Positions 45,683 to 56,886 of a stretch of 64,000 bases of DNA are shown in pieces (the first letter of the stretch is position 1; every line of letters starts with the position of its first letter). The position numbers and the translations under genes are program-made. Source of the stretch: Diatrype stigma. Lineage: Eukaryota; Ascomycota; Sordariomycetes; Xylariales; Diatrypaceae. The stretch covers positions 186,001-250,000 of the forward strand of contig JAKJXP020000039.1 of assembly GCA_022225965.2 (NCBI GenBank). Reading direction: 5' to 3'. Below the pieces are notes generated by a model that was not told where the DNA came from, ran no database searches, and was given only the letters and a program-made list of their open reading frames with translations.

Positions 45683-47732
45683 ATGGAGGTCGATACTGAA
45701 GTCGCAAGCGGTCGCGACAATGCGCGCGACACGGATCACGATAACGGCGCACTCACCGTTAAAAATGCCAGAACCGAGCTTGTCCCCAAACACGAACGGA
45801 TAAAGCGCCGACGGGCGAAGGAAGCCCAGCGAGAGTACGGCCGCGGCTCCAGAATAGACACGAAGGGGATCAAGGACAAGAAACTGCGGAGGAACCTGAG
45901 CAACCTCGAGCACAAGTACAAGTCGGCCACCATAAGAGCGAAGGACGCCGAGGTGCTGTTAGAAAACACCGCCGGTTTCCTTGAGCCTGAACACGAATTG
46001 GAGAAGACGTATAAGATTGCTCAGGATGATATCGAGGAAAATATCGCGGTAGAAACGGCAAAGAAGCGCTTCGAATTCAACCTTTCCGATAAGCTAGGAC
46101 CCTACATTACGGAATACTCGAGAAATGGCCGAGATCTGCTATTAGCAGGACGGAAGGGCCATGTTGCGGCAATGGATGTGAGTTTAGCTTGTTAGCTTGG
46201 GATTCGCAATGCATGCTGATATTTGGTAGTGGAGGCAAGGCAAACTAGGCTGTGAGCTACAGCTCGGCGAGACGATACGCGACGTGAAATGGCTACATTC
46301 GGACCAATTCTTTGCCGTGTCGCAAAAGAAATATGTCTATATATACGACCGACAAGGAGTCGAGCTCCATATTTTGAAGAGACATCAAGAGGTCTCCCAC
46401 ATGGAATTCTTACCGTACCATTACCTCCTTGCAACTCTGGCAAGTAGACCCGGACACATGGAACCCCTATTTCATAGCTAATATTGAACATAGGGAATAT
46501 CCGGCTACCTGAAATATCAAGACGTTTCAACAGGCCAACTCGTTAGCGAAATACCCACGAGATTAGGGCCACCAACTTCTCTCACCCAGAATCCTTACAA
46601 TGCAGTCCTACACGTACGAACCCTAGTATATGTTGTATATTTGGACGACTATTGACCCAATCCTAGTGCGGCCACCAGAACGGAACGATCACATTATGGT
46701 CGCCAACCTCTCAAGGTGAGTAGTTTGAACCCGGCCCCAGCGCTTAAAATTACTTCATTCGCTTGTTGAGGCGGCATATCGTGATATGCCAGCCGATACT
46801 GCTTCAATACGGCTTGAGCGTCTCGGGGTCCACTGGAAATATCTCCGACTTAGTTACTGATACGAATATTCAATAGAACCCTTGGTAAAACTACTTGCAC
46901 ACAAAGGCCCTGTGCGCTCTCTAGCGATCGACAGAGAGGGCCGCTATATGGTCTCGGCGGGTCAGGAACGGAAGATGGCAGTGTACGGACCCCCTTTCCC
47001 CGCGTGCTTGTGGATATTCACTTACAATAGATTAGGTGGGACATCCGTATGTTCAGGGAAGTCAATAGCTACTTCACACGGCAACCCGCTTCATCGCTAG
47101 CTATTTCCGATCGAAATCTCACAGCAGTGGGTTGGGGCACGCAAACTACGATATGGAAAGACCTTTTCGTGAAGCACAGGGACGAACAAGAGAAAGTCCA
47201 AAGCCCATATATGAACTGGGGCGGGGAGGGCAAGAGAGTCGAAAGAGTTCGGTGGTGCCCATACGAAGATTTATTGGGCGTCTCCCACGATGAAGGCTTC
47301 TCGTCGATAATAATACCTGGAGCTGGAGAACCCAACTTCGACGCGCTCGAAGTCAATCCATTCGAAACGATTAAGCAGAGACAAGAGACGGAAGTCAAGT
47401 CGCTCTTGAACAAGCTGCAACCGGAGATGATTGCGCTGGATCCTAACTTCATCGGCAACCTCGACTTGCGGTCGGAGAGTCAGCGCAAAGCCGAGAAGGA
47501 TCTTGATGCTAAGCCGGTAGATATCGAGACTGAGATCAGGAACAAGGCCCGCGGGAAGAACAGCGCCCTGAGCAAGTATCTGAGGAAGCAGCGCAAGAGG
47601 AACGTGGTCGACGAGAAGAAGCTCAAGGCAGAGGAGATCTGGAAGGAGCGGCAAGAGAAGAGAGACAAGCAGCACGAGGAGAAGCAGGCTAATCTGGGTC
47701 CGGCGCTGGCCCGATTCGCGAGGAAAGAATAA
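45683..47732 (+). CDS. UTP7: U3 snoRNP/SSU-processome protein Utp7 (WDR46 family)
   Basis: Nucleolar WD40 protein of the small-subunit processome, needed for 18S rRNA maturation. Six exons (45683-46177, 46230-46439, 46494-46613, 46667-46715, 46877-46982, 47036-47732) join in phase to give 558 residues, close to the yeast length. The N-terminal helical part has [20 protein letters not shown]; the WD40 region spans about 160-400 ([65 protein letters not shown]). The BING4 C-terminal domain follows ([33 protein letters not shown]), ending in a basic helical tail. The second intron (46440-46493) uses a GC donor (GCAAGT); the GT choice beside it breaks the conserved frame. The fourth intron is 161 nt. 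Confidence 0.95.
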
Positions 47733-48710
47733 AGTGAGTACTATAGTTATATGCACTTGTGTAATTATGGATGGAGATGTAGATACCCAAAGCTTTCTTA
47801 CTCTTCAATGCTGCTGCTGCTAGCGAACATGACTACCTAGGTACTGGCATTGCTGTCTGGGTCCTTGGTCATATGTAATTGGTCTTGGTGGAACGACGTC
47901 CAAACCTCGCACCAATGTGACGAGCCCTAAAGCTACCTTAGTATAAGAGCGCTGTCTATGCAAATCTGCATGCAGGTGCATGTGGTTTTGAAACATCTTC
48001 GGATTCTCCCTCATTCTTTGGCTGCGGCCTGCAGCCCGAGTATGTCAGTCCAACTGGGTGAGACATGAGACAAAGGACAAGCACTTTAAGGCAAGACACA
48101 GGATGGGTGACTTGGGTGAATGCACCAAATGGCCAACAACTTGCAACAAGTAACTATGAAGTAGGTAGGCAGGGTAGGCTTGCTGGCATCCAATGCTGAC
48201 ATCATTCATTGGTAGGCCTAGGTAGCCACCTGGCAATGGGGCAGTCCATGCATGTGACAGTGGCACTGGACACCTCTGACTTTAACGGGTCGGCTGGCTG
48301 TGGATGAGGACATCTGGACTCTGGAGCCACTTGTTGTTACTTTACCCCTGTTCCTCACCAAGGATCAAGCGAGATATCCGGGTACATACATAGGTAGGGT
48401 CCATAGGTAGTATGTACATACAATCCAGATATCTTCCAAGGTTGGCTGGTACTTCGACTAACGACATACTTACGATAACTCAAGTAATGAAACTGGCCTA
48501 TTGTACCTCCTACACGATAGTTACTGAGGTCTCTCGAAACTGGTAACAAAGGCTCTCGGAAGCTTTACCAGTAGTCTAATACAGGGTATTCTAATAGTTA
48601 CAGGTAACAAGGGGTGGATGACTGTTGGTGCTATAGCCTATTGGTCTCTTGGTGTCATCGTTCTAGTACACCCGTGGCTGCCGTGGACACAATCCATAGT
48701 GACCACCTAC

Positions 48711-48803
48711 CCTCCTACCTACCTACATACATACCTACATACTTCCAGCTACCTACATACAGACATACAGACATACAGACATACCGACATACAGACATAC
48801 CAT
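48711..48803. repeat. TACC/TACA/GACATACA simple-repeat tract
   Basis: CCTACCTACATACATACC-like units pass into repeated ACAGACAT units. It is non-coding. Confidence 0.85.
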
Positions 48804-49049
48804 CAAGCTTCCCACAAGCAGTAGCAGCTAGTCACCACCTACTTACTTAGCTATTGTCTGTCTGTCCCTTAACTCCTCGTCCACTACCAGGCCAGACTGC
48901 AGACTGTCCACATCCACTGTCTACGTCCACTTGTTGCTGAACCATTGGACCTTCGCTTGCGTTGCGCGCACTCCCAAGTCATAATTACTGCACTGGCGAT
49001 GGCAATTCTTATGTCGATTTTCTGAAGTCCAGCAAGAAGGAGTCTTTTG

Positions 49050-49082
49050 TTTCCCCTTTCCCCTTTCCCCTTTCCCCTTTCC
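49050..49082. repeat. 7-bp pyrimidine repeat in the SEY1 leader
   Basis: Nearly five units of TTTCCCC, 50-80 bp before the SEY1 ATG. Pyrimidine-rich leaders are common in fungal promoters, but the exact periodic form is unusual. Confidence 0.9.
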
Positions 49083-49131
49083 TCTCTTCCTCAACCCTTC
49101 CCCTTCCAATACTACCACCAGATCCGTCATC

Positions 49132-51944
49132 ATGAACGGGAACAGCCACTTTGCTTCGGTCGGCGATGCGCCGAACTCAGCTGAGTATAGCCATGGCGTC
49201 CAAGTCATCGATGAGGAAAAGCAGTTCAGGTACAATTCTCCCTCTCCCTCGGTCTTGTGTTGGCCAGGCTCAACGACCTGACCTCACCTAACGGCCTCTA
49301 CCTCCGGCCCAGTCGCTAATGCTGCATGTCTTACAGTCCCAACATTAACAGCTATCTTCAAGCGACCGACATCGTCGATGCTGGATTCAACTATCATCTC
49401 ATATCTGTCTTCGGTTCTCAGTCGACGGGAAAGTCTACTCTGCTGAACAGTCTCTTCGGCACTGAGTTCAGTGTAATGTCCGAGACCGAGCGACGTCAAA
49501 CGACAAAGGGAATATGGATGTCTAAGAATAAGCGACCCTCCATGGCCGACAACATCCTCGTCATGGACGTCGAGGGTACCGATGGCCGTGAACGTGGGGA
49601 AGACCAGGATTTCGAAAGGAAGAGCGCCCTCTTTGCATTGGCTACCAGCGAGGTTCTCATAGTGAACATATGGGAACACCAAGTAGGTCTATATCAAGGA
49701 GCTAATATGGGTCTGCTCAAGACCGTCTTTGAGGTCAACCTCCAACTATTCCAGAAAGACAAACAGTAGGTCTACTTGAAATATCCGGTCCCCTCATGTC
49801 GTTCTTGCTAACACCCGTTGTCCCAGGTCCGCTCCAAGATCATTACTTTTCTTCGTCATTCGTGATCATATCGGCCACACTCCTCTTTCCAACCTCCGAA
49901 ATACGCTAGTGCAGGACCTGACCAAAATCTGGTCATCGATATCGAAGCCTCAGGGGCTAGAAAACTCGCGCATAGAAGACAACTTCGATTTCGCTTTTGC
50001 TGCTCTACCACATAAGATCTTGCAACCCGAGAAGTTCACGGCCGAGGCACAGGCATTGGGGAAGAGGTTCGTCGCTGGATCCCAAAGGTCCAAGGAACAG
50101 GGAGAGCATGGCGAGCAAGAGCTTGCTGGCGGTGTTTTCCTACCTGAGTACCACCGGAGGATCCCAGCTGATGGCTTTTCCGTCTATGCCGAGGGTATCT
50201 GGGAGCAGATTGTCAGCAACAAAGACTTAGATCTGCCTACGCAGCAGGAGCTTCTCGCGCAGTTCCGCTGTGACGAGATTTCGAGAGAGGTTTTGATCTC
50301 TTTCGACGAAGTTATTACCCCACTGGAAGAAAAGCATGCGGAATCCACCCGCAGTGGGAAGGCTGTTGTTTTGCCAGATCTTGGTGCCACTGGAAGCTCG
50401 GCCAGAACCAAGTGTATCAAGGCCTTCGAGGTCAATGCTAGCCGATACCATAAGGGGGTATACAAGAGAAAGCGAAGCGACCTAGAGACAAAGATCGACC
50501 AACGGCTCAAGGCACTTTATCAAGGTCATCTGACTGCTGCTCACAAGTCGGGTGTGACCACATTCAGCGATGCCGTATCTGGTGCTGTCAAGGCAGGGCA
50601 GAAGTCGGGGGCCGCTTACGAATTCGCCGAAATTGTAGAGAAGGCGAAGAGAAGCTCTCTAGAGTCATTCGAGAACGAGGCCAAGAGTCTGTACATTGAC
50701 GACGTACCGTGGTCTAACTTCACATCGCAATATGTGCTCTTCGAGAAAGAACTCGATGAGGTTAGCTCCCGCTTGCGCAAGGATGAGATGCGACGACTGG
50801 CTACACGAGTCGAACGCTGGGTGAAATCGCGACTCGGGGATTCTATTGGGCTGGAGTTCAACAAGCTTGGGTCGGGCAGGGGAGGATCGGGTGCCCCAGA
50901 AGACGGTGCCAAGCTCCCCACAGAAAGAGATCTTTGGGACCGGGTCTGGAACGTGTTCACCACGATCGTTCAGGAGGCCGAAGGGCGCTTCGCCGAGAGA
51001 GCGAAGAGCTTCGAAGCCAGCCCGGACGAGGTCGAGGTGGGACTGTGGCGGTTGCGGCGCAAGAGCTGGGTGGCGCTACGGGAGAAGATCGAGGAGGAGG
51101 TGATGGAGGGCAACATCCTCCTGAAGCTTAGGGAGAACTTCGAGGACAAGTTCCGGTACGACGAGGCCGGGGTGCCGCGGATCTGGCGGCCGACGGACGA
51201 CATTGAGGGCGTGTACACGCGGGCGCGCGAGTCGACGCTGACGCTGATCCCACTGCTGTCTCGGTTCCGGCTGTCGGAGACGTTCGCCCCGCCCGACCTC
51301 CCCGGTTTCATAGGCCGCCAGCCCACCGCCGCCGAGCCCGAGGACGAGGAAGACCTGGCGCCCATCGGGGGCGTCGACGAGGGCGACGACGGTCGCAGCC
51401 TCGAGGAGGAGATGACGGTCCTGGCCGAGGGCAAGCGCCAGGACCTCGTCGTCCGCTTCAAGAAGACCGCCGACGGCGTCTACGTCGAGGCCAAGCGCAG
51501 TGCCATCGGCGGCGTCGCCCAGATCCCCCTGTACTTCTACGGCATCCTGCTCGCGCTGGGCTGGAATGAGATCATTACTGGTGAGTCCCCTCCTTTCCTG
51601 CTTCCTAGTGTAACAACCACTGCAGTCTACTAACCAGCCTTCATTCTGAAGTCCTGCGAAACCCGATCCTCTTCCTGCTCCTCATTCTCCTGGCCGGCGC
51701 GACGTACATCGCCTACAACTTGAACCTGCTGGGTCCGATGATGCAGATGGGCACCGCGGCCTGGGGCCAGGGCGTCGACATCGGCAAGGCGAAGCTGCGC
51801 GACTTCCTCGAGAGCAACGAGACGGCCCGACAGGCCATCGGCGTGTCTGCCACCAATGGGGCCCGCCGCCAGGGTACCGATATCAGTATGGATACATTGG
51901 ACAGCCGCGGCAAGAGGGCGTCTGCCGATGACGATGACATCTGA
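49132..51944 (+). CDS. SEY1: ER membrane-fusion GTPase Sey1 (atlastin/RHD3 type)
   Basis: Dynamin-like GTPase that fuses ER tubules. Exons 49132-49229, 49337-49765, 49827-51580 and 51652-51944 join in phase to 857 residues. The GTPase domain shows the P-loop GSQSTGKST (about 58-66), [21 protein letters not shown] with [10 protein letters not shown], and FFVIRDH. A long helical middle domain follows. Two membrane segments, [19 protein letters not shown] and [20 protein letters not shown], lie at about 742-786 and the last intron runs between them, as expected for a hairpin that leaves both ends in the cytosol. A short soluble tail ends in DDDDI. The last 70-nt intron has a CTAAC branch site. 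From about 50.9 kb on, GC content is clearly higher than upstream. Confidence 0.97.
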
Positions 51945-52670
51945 GTAATGCCGTTGTGGTGCGGGCCGATGGTTGTTGATTGAGGTAGCTCTAGCAAGCG
52001 TTGTGTTGTAGTGTGTCGTGTTGAGCTGTTGTGGATGGATGCATTGCCTTTCAGCTATAGCATGGAGGTAGTGTATTGTTCTGTCGGTATATGGTATATG
52101 GTATAGATAGCCGCAAGCAAAGGGGAACAAAAAGTCCAAGTTATTAATCTCTGTTCAGGAAAGGGGAAAAGGCAAAGAAAAGGCGACAAGCAAACAACTG
52201 GTGACGGCGCTGTTCGATGTTGGTGGGCGTGGAATCACGGGGTAGTGGGATGCAGTGGGTGTGAAATGGTTTTTTACTTTGTCAAGCTTCTTCTAGGCGT
52301 CGGAACTGAATATACTAGACAACAGACATAGCACATCAATACGATATATACTTACAAACCTACGTACTTACCTACAGTCATACTTAGCTAGGCCGCTACT
52401 AGACAACTCTCATAACAGATATATCAATCTATCACAATACGAAGAGAATACACAAGCAAGTCAGTAGTTGAAGTGTTATATAGCAAGTTCGAATCTTTTA
52501 GAACCTGCCCTTAAGCCAATGATGCCTAATCCATATTCCTAAACGCCGTTCTAATGTGACGCCGTTATACTTGGGAGGCCAACGGAAGGTTCGTTTGTGC
52601 CTTTCTCCTTTCCCTTTCTTCTTTCACACTACGCCGTAACAATACACCAGCATATTACATATACACCAGA
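51945..52670. other. Convergent intergenic region between SEY1 and RNH201
   Basis: AT-rich 3' flanks of two converging genes. I see no gene or structured repeat. Confidence 0.5.
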
Positions 52671-53936
52671 TCAAAACGCCTCGACAGGCGTCCCGAACCA
52701 ACTGCCCAGCTCGTCAGCAGCAGCACCGCTCCCGTCCTTCTCGTCCGAAGCGGCGGCGAAGAAATCCGTGACCCGGTGGCTCTCGTCGCCCTCCTCGTCG
52801 GCCACCGGCCACTCCACCCGCACGCCGCCCTTGCCGCCCCCGGCCTCGATCATGTCCTTGGCCGTGCCCCAGCTGAACCGGCACTCCGGCCCCCACCCGA
52901 ACACCGGGTGCATGTTCCGCCGCAGCCAGGCGGTGCAGCGCGCGTCCGAGGGGTAGCCCGAGCCCCAGGTTGGCTCTTCTTCTTCTGTTTCTGCTTCTTT
53001 CTCCTTTTCCGCTTTTTGCCCTTCCCCCTCTCCTCCTTCCGTCTCTCCATCCCCCCTCTTCCTCTTCCCCCCTACCTTCTCCCGGCCACTCTCCGACCCC
53101 ACCACCCCAGCCGCCTCGGCCATCCTAGCGGCGGCGCGCGCGATGGCGGCCCGCCGCCCCTCGTACAGGACCTCGAGGGCGGCGTCGCGCGTGACCTTGG
53201 CGCAGACGCTGGCGGCGCTGACGCAGGGGAAGAGGGAGTCGGCCTTCTTGGTGACGGTGAACCGGCAGGTGGGGAACAGCCGCTCCAGCCGGGCCTGGTG
53301 CGCGGCGGGGGGGCCCACCGTGTCGACGTAGACCTCGCGCACGGCGACGCCCCGCGCCAGCACCCCGCGGATCAGCGACGCCGTCGCGTCCAGCGCCTGC
53401 GCGTTCAGGTTGTACGCGCTCTGCGCCGCGGGCCGCAGCATCCCCGACGAGATCGACCGCGCGGAGAGGGAGGCGGTGGCGAAGCCCGTGTGCGTGTGGA
53501 GGTGCGGTTGGGGTTGGGAGGTAGAGGGGGATGGGGACGGGGGCGTGCACAGCTCCCGCATCAGCTGCGTGCGCACCGCCGGCGTCAGGACCTTGCTGTC
53601 GTCGAAGTGGTGCTTCTCCTTCAGCAGCGGCGTCGACAGCTCCGCCGGCAGGTAGAACACCCCGTACACCATGGGACCCAGGACGGGGCCGCGCCCCGCC
53701 TCGTCGACGCCGAGGATGCACGGCACCCCGGCACTGCCGTTACCGCTGCCATCGCCGCCGGGTGATGGGGGGAGGAGTGCGGCTGGTACGGGCGAGAAGT
53801 ACTCGTGCGACTCCCCGGCGAGAGTGGCGGCGCGGTCGACCGATGGCGGGACGTAAAAGGCGGAGTCTGAACCTAACGAGGGGGGCGTCTCGAGGTCGAT
53901 GTTGGGTGGCGCGTCTTCTATGGTTGTGTCTTCCAT
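52671..53936 (-). CDS. RNH201: Ribonuclease H2 catalytic subunit
   Basis: Removes ribonucleotides from DNA and degrades RNA:DNA hybrids in the nucleus. Single exon, 421 residues from the ATG at 53936. The frame stays open upstream to 54152, but residues there do not look like protein and the M at 53936 starts a typical acidic N-terminus. Catalytic carboxylates are D78 and E79 in GVDEAGRGPVLGPMVY, D205 in YVDTVG and D251 in SVCAKVTRD. DDSKVL (112-117) and the C-terminal WGSGYPSD and FGWGPECRFSWGTAK blocks are conserved. Two low-complexity insertions are unusual: a Pro/Ser/His stretch at about 132-150 and a Lys/Glu-rich stretch at about 280-325. The second follows a GGTAGG sequence that could be a donor, but the frame is open throughout. 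Confidence 0.95.
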   Translation of the reverse strand: MEDTTIEDAPPNIDLETPPSLGSDSAFYVPPSVDRAATLAGESHEYFSPVPAALLPPSPGGDGSGNGSAGVPCILGVDEAGRGPVLGPMVYGVFYLPAELSTPLLKEKHHFDDSKVLTPAVRTQLMRELCTPPSPSPSTSQPQPHLHTHTGFATASLSARSISSGMLRPAAQSAYNLNAQALDATASLIRGVLARGVAVREVYVDTVGPPAAHQARLERLFPTCRFTVTKKADSLFPCVSAASVCAKVTRDAALEVLYEGRRAAIARAAARMAEAAGVVGSESGREKVGGKRKRGDGETEGGEGEGQKAEKEKEAETEEEEPTWGSGYPSDARCTAWLRRNMHPVFGWGPECRFSWGTAKDMIEAGGGKGGVRVEWPVADEEGDESHRVTDFFAAASDEKDGSGAAADELGSWFGTPVEAF

Positions 53937-54660
53937 TTTTGCTGTTTGTCTTCTGCTGGCCTCGTTTCCCTTCTTGGGTGTCTGGTTGAGTTGAGGCCTT
54001 GAATGCCGAGTTAAAGGCAGAGAGTTGTAGCCTCGAGGGAGTATACCCAAGGTATATGTGAGTGAACAAGCACCTCGGTTAATTGAGCTAAGGGCGATGC
54101 AACTAGAGCTCAGAACGAAAGTAGGTATAAAGAGCCAATTGACCTTTCCCAAAGAAAATTACAAAGGGTTCTGGTTTATAAGTAAGGGACAAGAGTTAGT
54201 TGGATTGTTCCAGGATTTCTCTGTATTAAAAAGCGAAATCGAGAATATCCAGGCAACATAAGGCAATATCCAGGCAATATCTAGGCGAATTTCTTGGTCT
54301 AAGGAGACGCGTTTGGAAGGCACCTGCAGCGCGTCTCAATTAAACCTTCCAAGGCCCACAATTCTTGGGGATTACAGGGGCCCTGAGCCCTGAGCCCTGA
54401 ACGCTGGCATCCTGGAATCCCGATGGTTGCCCAAGTCTCCAGTAATCATCCAGTAAACATCAACCTTAACGATTGTTGACTTTTCCCCACTTCCACCCAT
54501 CACCGTCTCATCAACACGCGTCAACTCGTCTCAAGATCGACTAATTTTCTTCTCCGCTCGCTCGACGACACACGCCGAACAGACTCGAATATTGTCAGCA
54601 AACTAGGCGAGACACGGTCGGGGACTCGCTTTGCTTTTCGCTCTTGCATCAAACACCAGC
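53937..54660. promoter_or_regulatory. Divergent promoter region of RNH201 and MIF2
   Basis: 724 bp between two divergently transcribed genes. It contains duplicated short stretches such as GGCAATATCCAGGCAATATC near 54263-54282 and CTGAGCCCTGAGCCCTGA near 54383-54400, and an ACGCGT (MCB-type, MluI) site near 54308-54313. ACGCG elements are classic cell-cycle (MBF) sites; function here is inference. Confidence 0.4.
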
Positions 54661-56886
54661 ATGCCGCCACCGCGTCCGTCGCAGGCGTCCCAGCGGCGCG
54701 CCACCCAGTCGCAAAACGAACATGTCTACGAGTTAGGCAAGGTAGGAAGGTATAACTAGAAAATGGTCCTTGATTGCGACTTGCTTGACGGTTTCTGATC
54801 TTTTGCCCAGGAAAACGGGTGTCACATTACCGGATAACGGCGAGCGCGACGAGTATGGCTTCGAGGATCCCAACATATTCTCTTCCCCTGAAAAGGAGGC
54901 GAATGGTGCCAATGGATACGATCGCGGAACCCCGGAAGACTCAGACGAACAAGATATGGACTTGGACGATGGTACGGTGTCACACCTGCTCCTTGCGTGA
55001 TTGTTCGTCGCAGGTCGCTAACTTGTCCAAAAATCAAGGTTCCGAAATGGGACCAGCCACCATTCGAAAGCTTCAGGAGCGCAAGAACAGGCCTTCGCTG
55101 CCGCGCGCTAGATCTCCTGTCAAGACGAACTTAAAGTCTCCAGCACGCCGCAACCCGCATCTTGGTCCGACTTCATCACCCACGCGAGGATCGATCGTCG
55201 AGGCGCCCCAACACAGCTCCCCACAACCAGTCAAGCGTAGACTAGACTTCTCCAAAGATCAACCGCAACTGAAGCCTGCTACTAATGGGAATTCGCGACT
55301 TAATGGCTCAAGGGCCCCCAATGGCAAACCCAATGGGCGCTCTAATCATAGCGAGGAATCCGGCGACGACGGCGAAGACGATGGTGAAGACCAAGCTGTT
55401 CCTCGGGGGAAGCGAAAACAACCGGCTCCGGCTGATGATGAGGATGAGGATGAGGAGGGTTCGGAGGAGGGCAACGAAGAACCTATGCAAGTGCTCGACA
55501 TGGGCGATGACGATGTAGACCAATCAGAGCCAGACCAAGTCGAACCCGAAGCAGAGGAAGAGGAGGAAGAGGAGGATGCGAATGAGCAAATAGAAGAGGA
55601 AGAGACGGAGGAAGTACAGCCTCAACCAGCAGCGCGCCGAGGGCGCAAACCGAAAGAACCGCCCGCCAAGAAAGTACAATCGCAGCCGCCCGTAACCGAA
55701 CAAGTCAAAGACGAAGCTTCCAAGAAAAAGCGAGGTCGACCAGCAAAGAACGCACCGCAAGAGGAAGCAGCTTCTTCGTCGCCTAAGAGGAGACGGTCGG
55801 AACGAGGTTCCTTAGGTAATGCCGATGAAGTCCCCGAAGATAGAGAGCCGAAACGTCAACGAACCGAAAAGGCATCGAGCAAGGCTGCCTCCGCTGCCGC
55901 GTTGAAGGTAAAGTCAAAAGCGAAAGCGACAGCAGCACCACCACCAGCACAGAAAGGAAAGCCGGGACGCAAGCGAAAGTCATCTGGTGTTGGTGTCGAT
56001 TCGCCTGTTGTGCAGCGTGGTCCGCCTCTACCGAGAGCGCGAGGACTAGTGAGCATGCGGCGAGAAGGGACGGACAGTGCAAGGACCACGCGCTCCGGCA
56101 GAATCTCCGTCAAGCCGTTAGAATTCTGGAAAGGCGAGCACTACGAGTTTGACGACGACCCCGAGGAAGTATATGGAGACAAACGTAACCATTTTGTCTT
56201 CAACAAAGTCAAGGGCATCGTTCGAGCCGAAGAAGCGGAGCCGCAACTGAAGGCGAAGAAAGGGCGCGGTCGGCCGTCCGGCCGTCCCAAAGGCGGCCGC
56301 CGCTCCTCCGCCGCCGCCGCCGCCGAAGACCCGAACGAGGCGCCGGACGAGTGGGAAGACGACCCGGGGCGGGTCGTGGGCGAGTGCTTCTACTGGTACC
56401 CGGAGTACCAGGATGCGCCGCCGGAGGACGAGGACCGGATCCAGGTGGTAGAGGAGGAGCTGGCCATCTCGTCGGCGGCCATCAACCTGCGGGACATCAA
56501 GGACGCCACCTTCAAGTTCGCCAAGACCCTGACGCTGCCCTTTTTCGGCGCCGGCGTCGTCGATCTACCCCCCGGCTCCGAGAAGCACCCCAAGAACTCC
56601 CGCAAGATGCAGATGGTCTTCTTCGTCCACACCGGCAGTGTGACTGTGACTATCGCCGACGTCAATACCTTCCGCATCACCAAGGGCGGCATGTGGTTCG
56701 TTCCTAGAGGTGTGTACCATCCCCGCTCCCTTTGCTCATTTTATCCGCATGAAATGGGAGTAGAGAATTCTTGCTGACATCCCACTAGGAAATCGTTATG
56801 AGATCAAAAACGAGGGCGACAAGACGGCCAGGCTCTTCTTCGCTCAAGGGTGCGAGGTCCACTGGCAGCCAGAGGCGCAAGACTGA
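54661..56886 (+). CDS. MIF2: Inner kinetochore protein CENP-C/Mif2
   Basis: Links centromeric CENP-A nucleosomes to the outer kinetochore. Exons 54661-54749, 54811-54971, 55039-56709 and 56789-56886 join in phase to give 672 residues. The N-terminal box YELGKVGRKTGVTL (about 24-37) is conserved in fungal Mif2. The middle is long, acidic and basic in turn, with AT-hook-like RRGRKPK (about 283), KKRGRPAK (about 313) and KGRGRPSGRPKGG (about 492). The CENP-C signature, RTTRSGRISVKPLEFWKGE, lies at about 434-452. The cupin-type dimerisation domain runs from about 564 to the end (MVFFVHTGSVTVTIADVNTF, then YEIKNEGDKTARLFFAQG). Donor GTATAA at 54750 was chosen because it alone keeps the conserved GRKTGVTL junction. 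Confidence 0.96.

Larger units (their letters stand above)
47733..49131. other. Intergenic region between UTP7 and SEY1
   Basis: 3' flank of UTP7, then repeat-rich DNA and the pyrimidine-rich leader of SEY1. No gene is recognised. Confidence 0.5.

Noticed and set aside
52776..53765. Long + strand frame opposite RNH201
   Set aside because: Shadow of a GC-rich gene; the minus-strand frame has all RNase H2 catalytic motifs.
53937..54152. Upstream extension of RNH201 by 72 residues
   Set aside because: The frame is open by chance. The extension is not protein-like in the family context, and the ATG at 53936 is well placed.
54742..54749. Earlier GT donor (GTAGGA) in MIF2 exon 1
   Set aside because: It breaks the frame into the next exon. 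The donor at 54750 preserves the conserved GRKTGVTL sequence.
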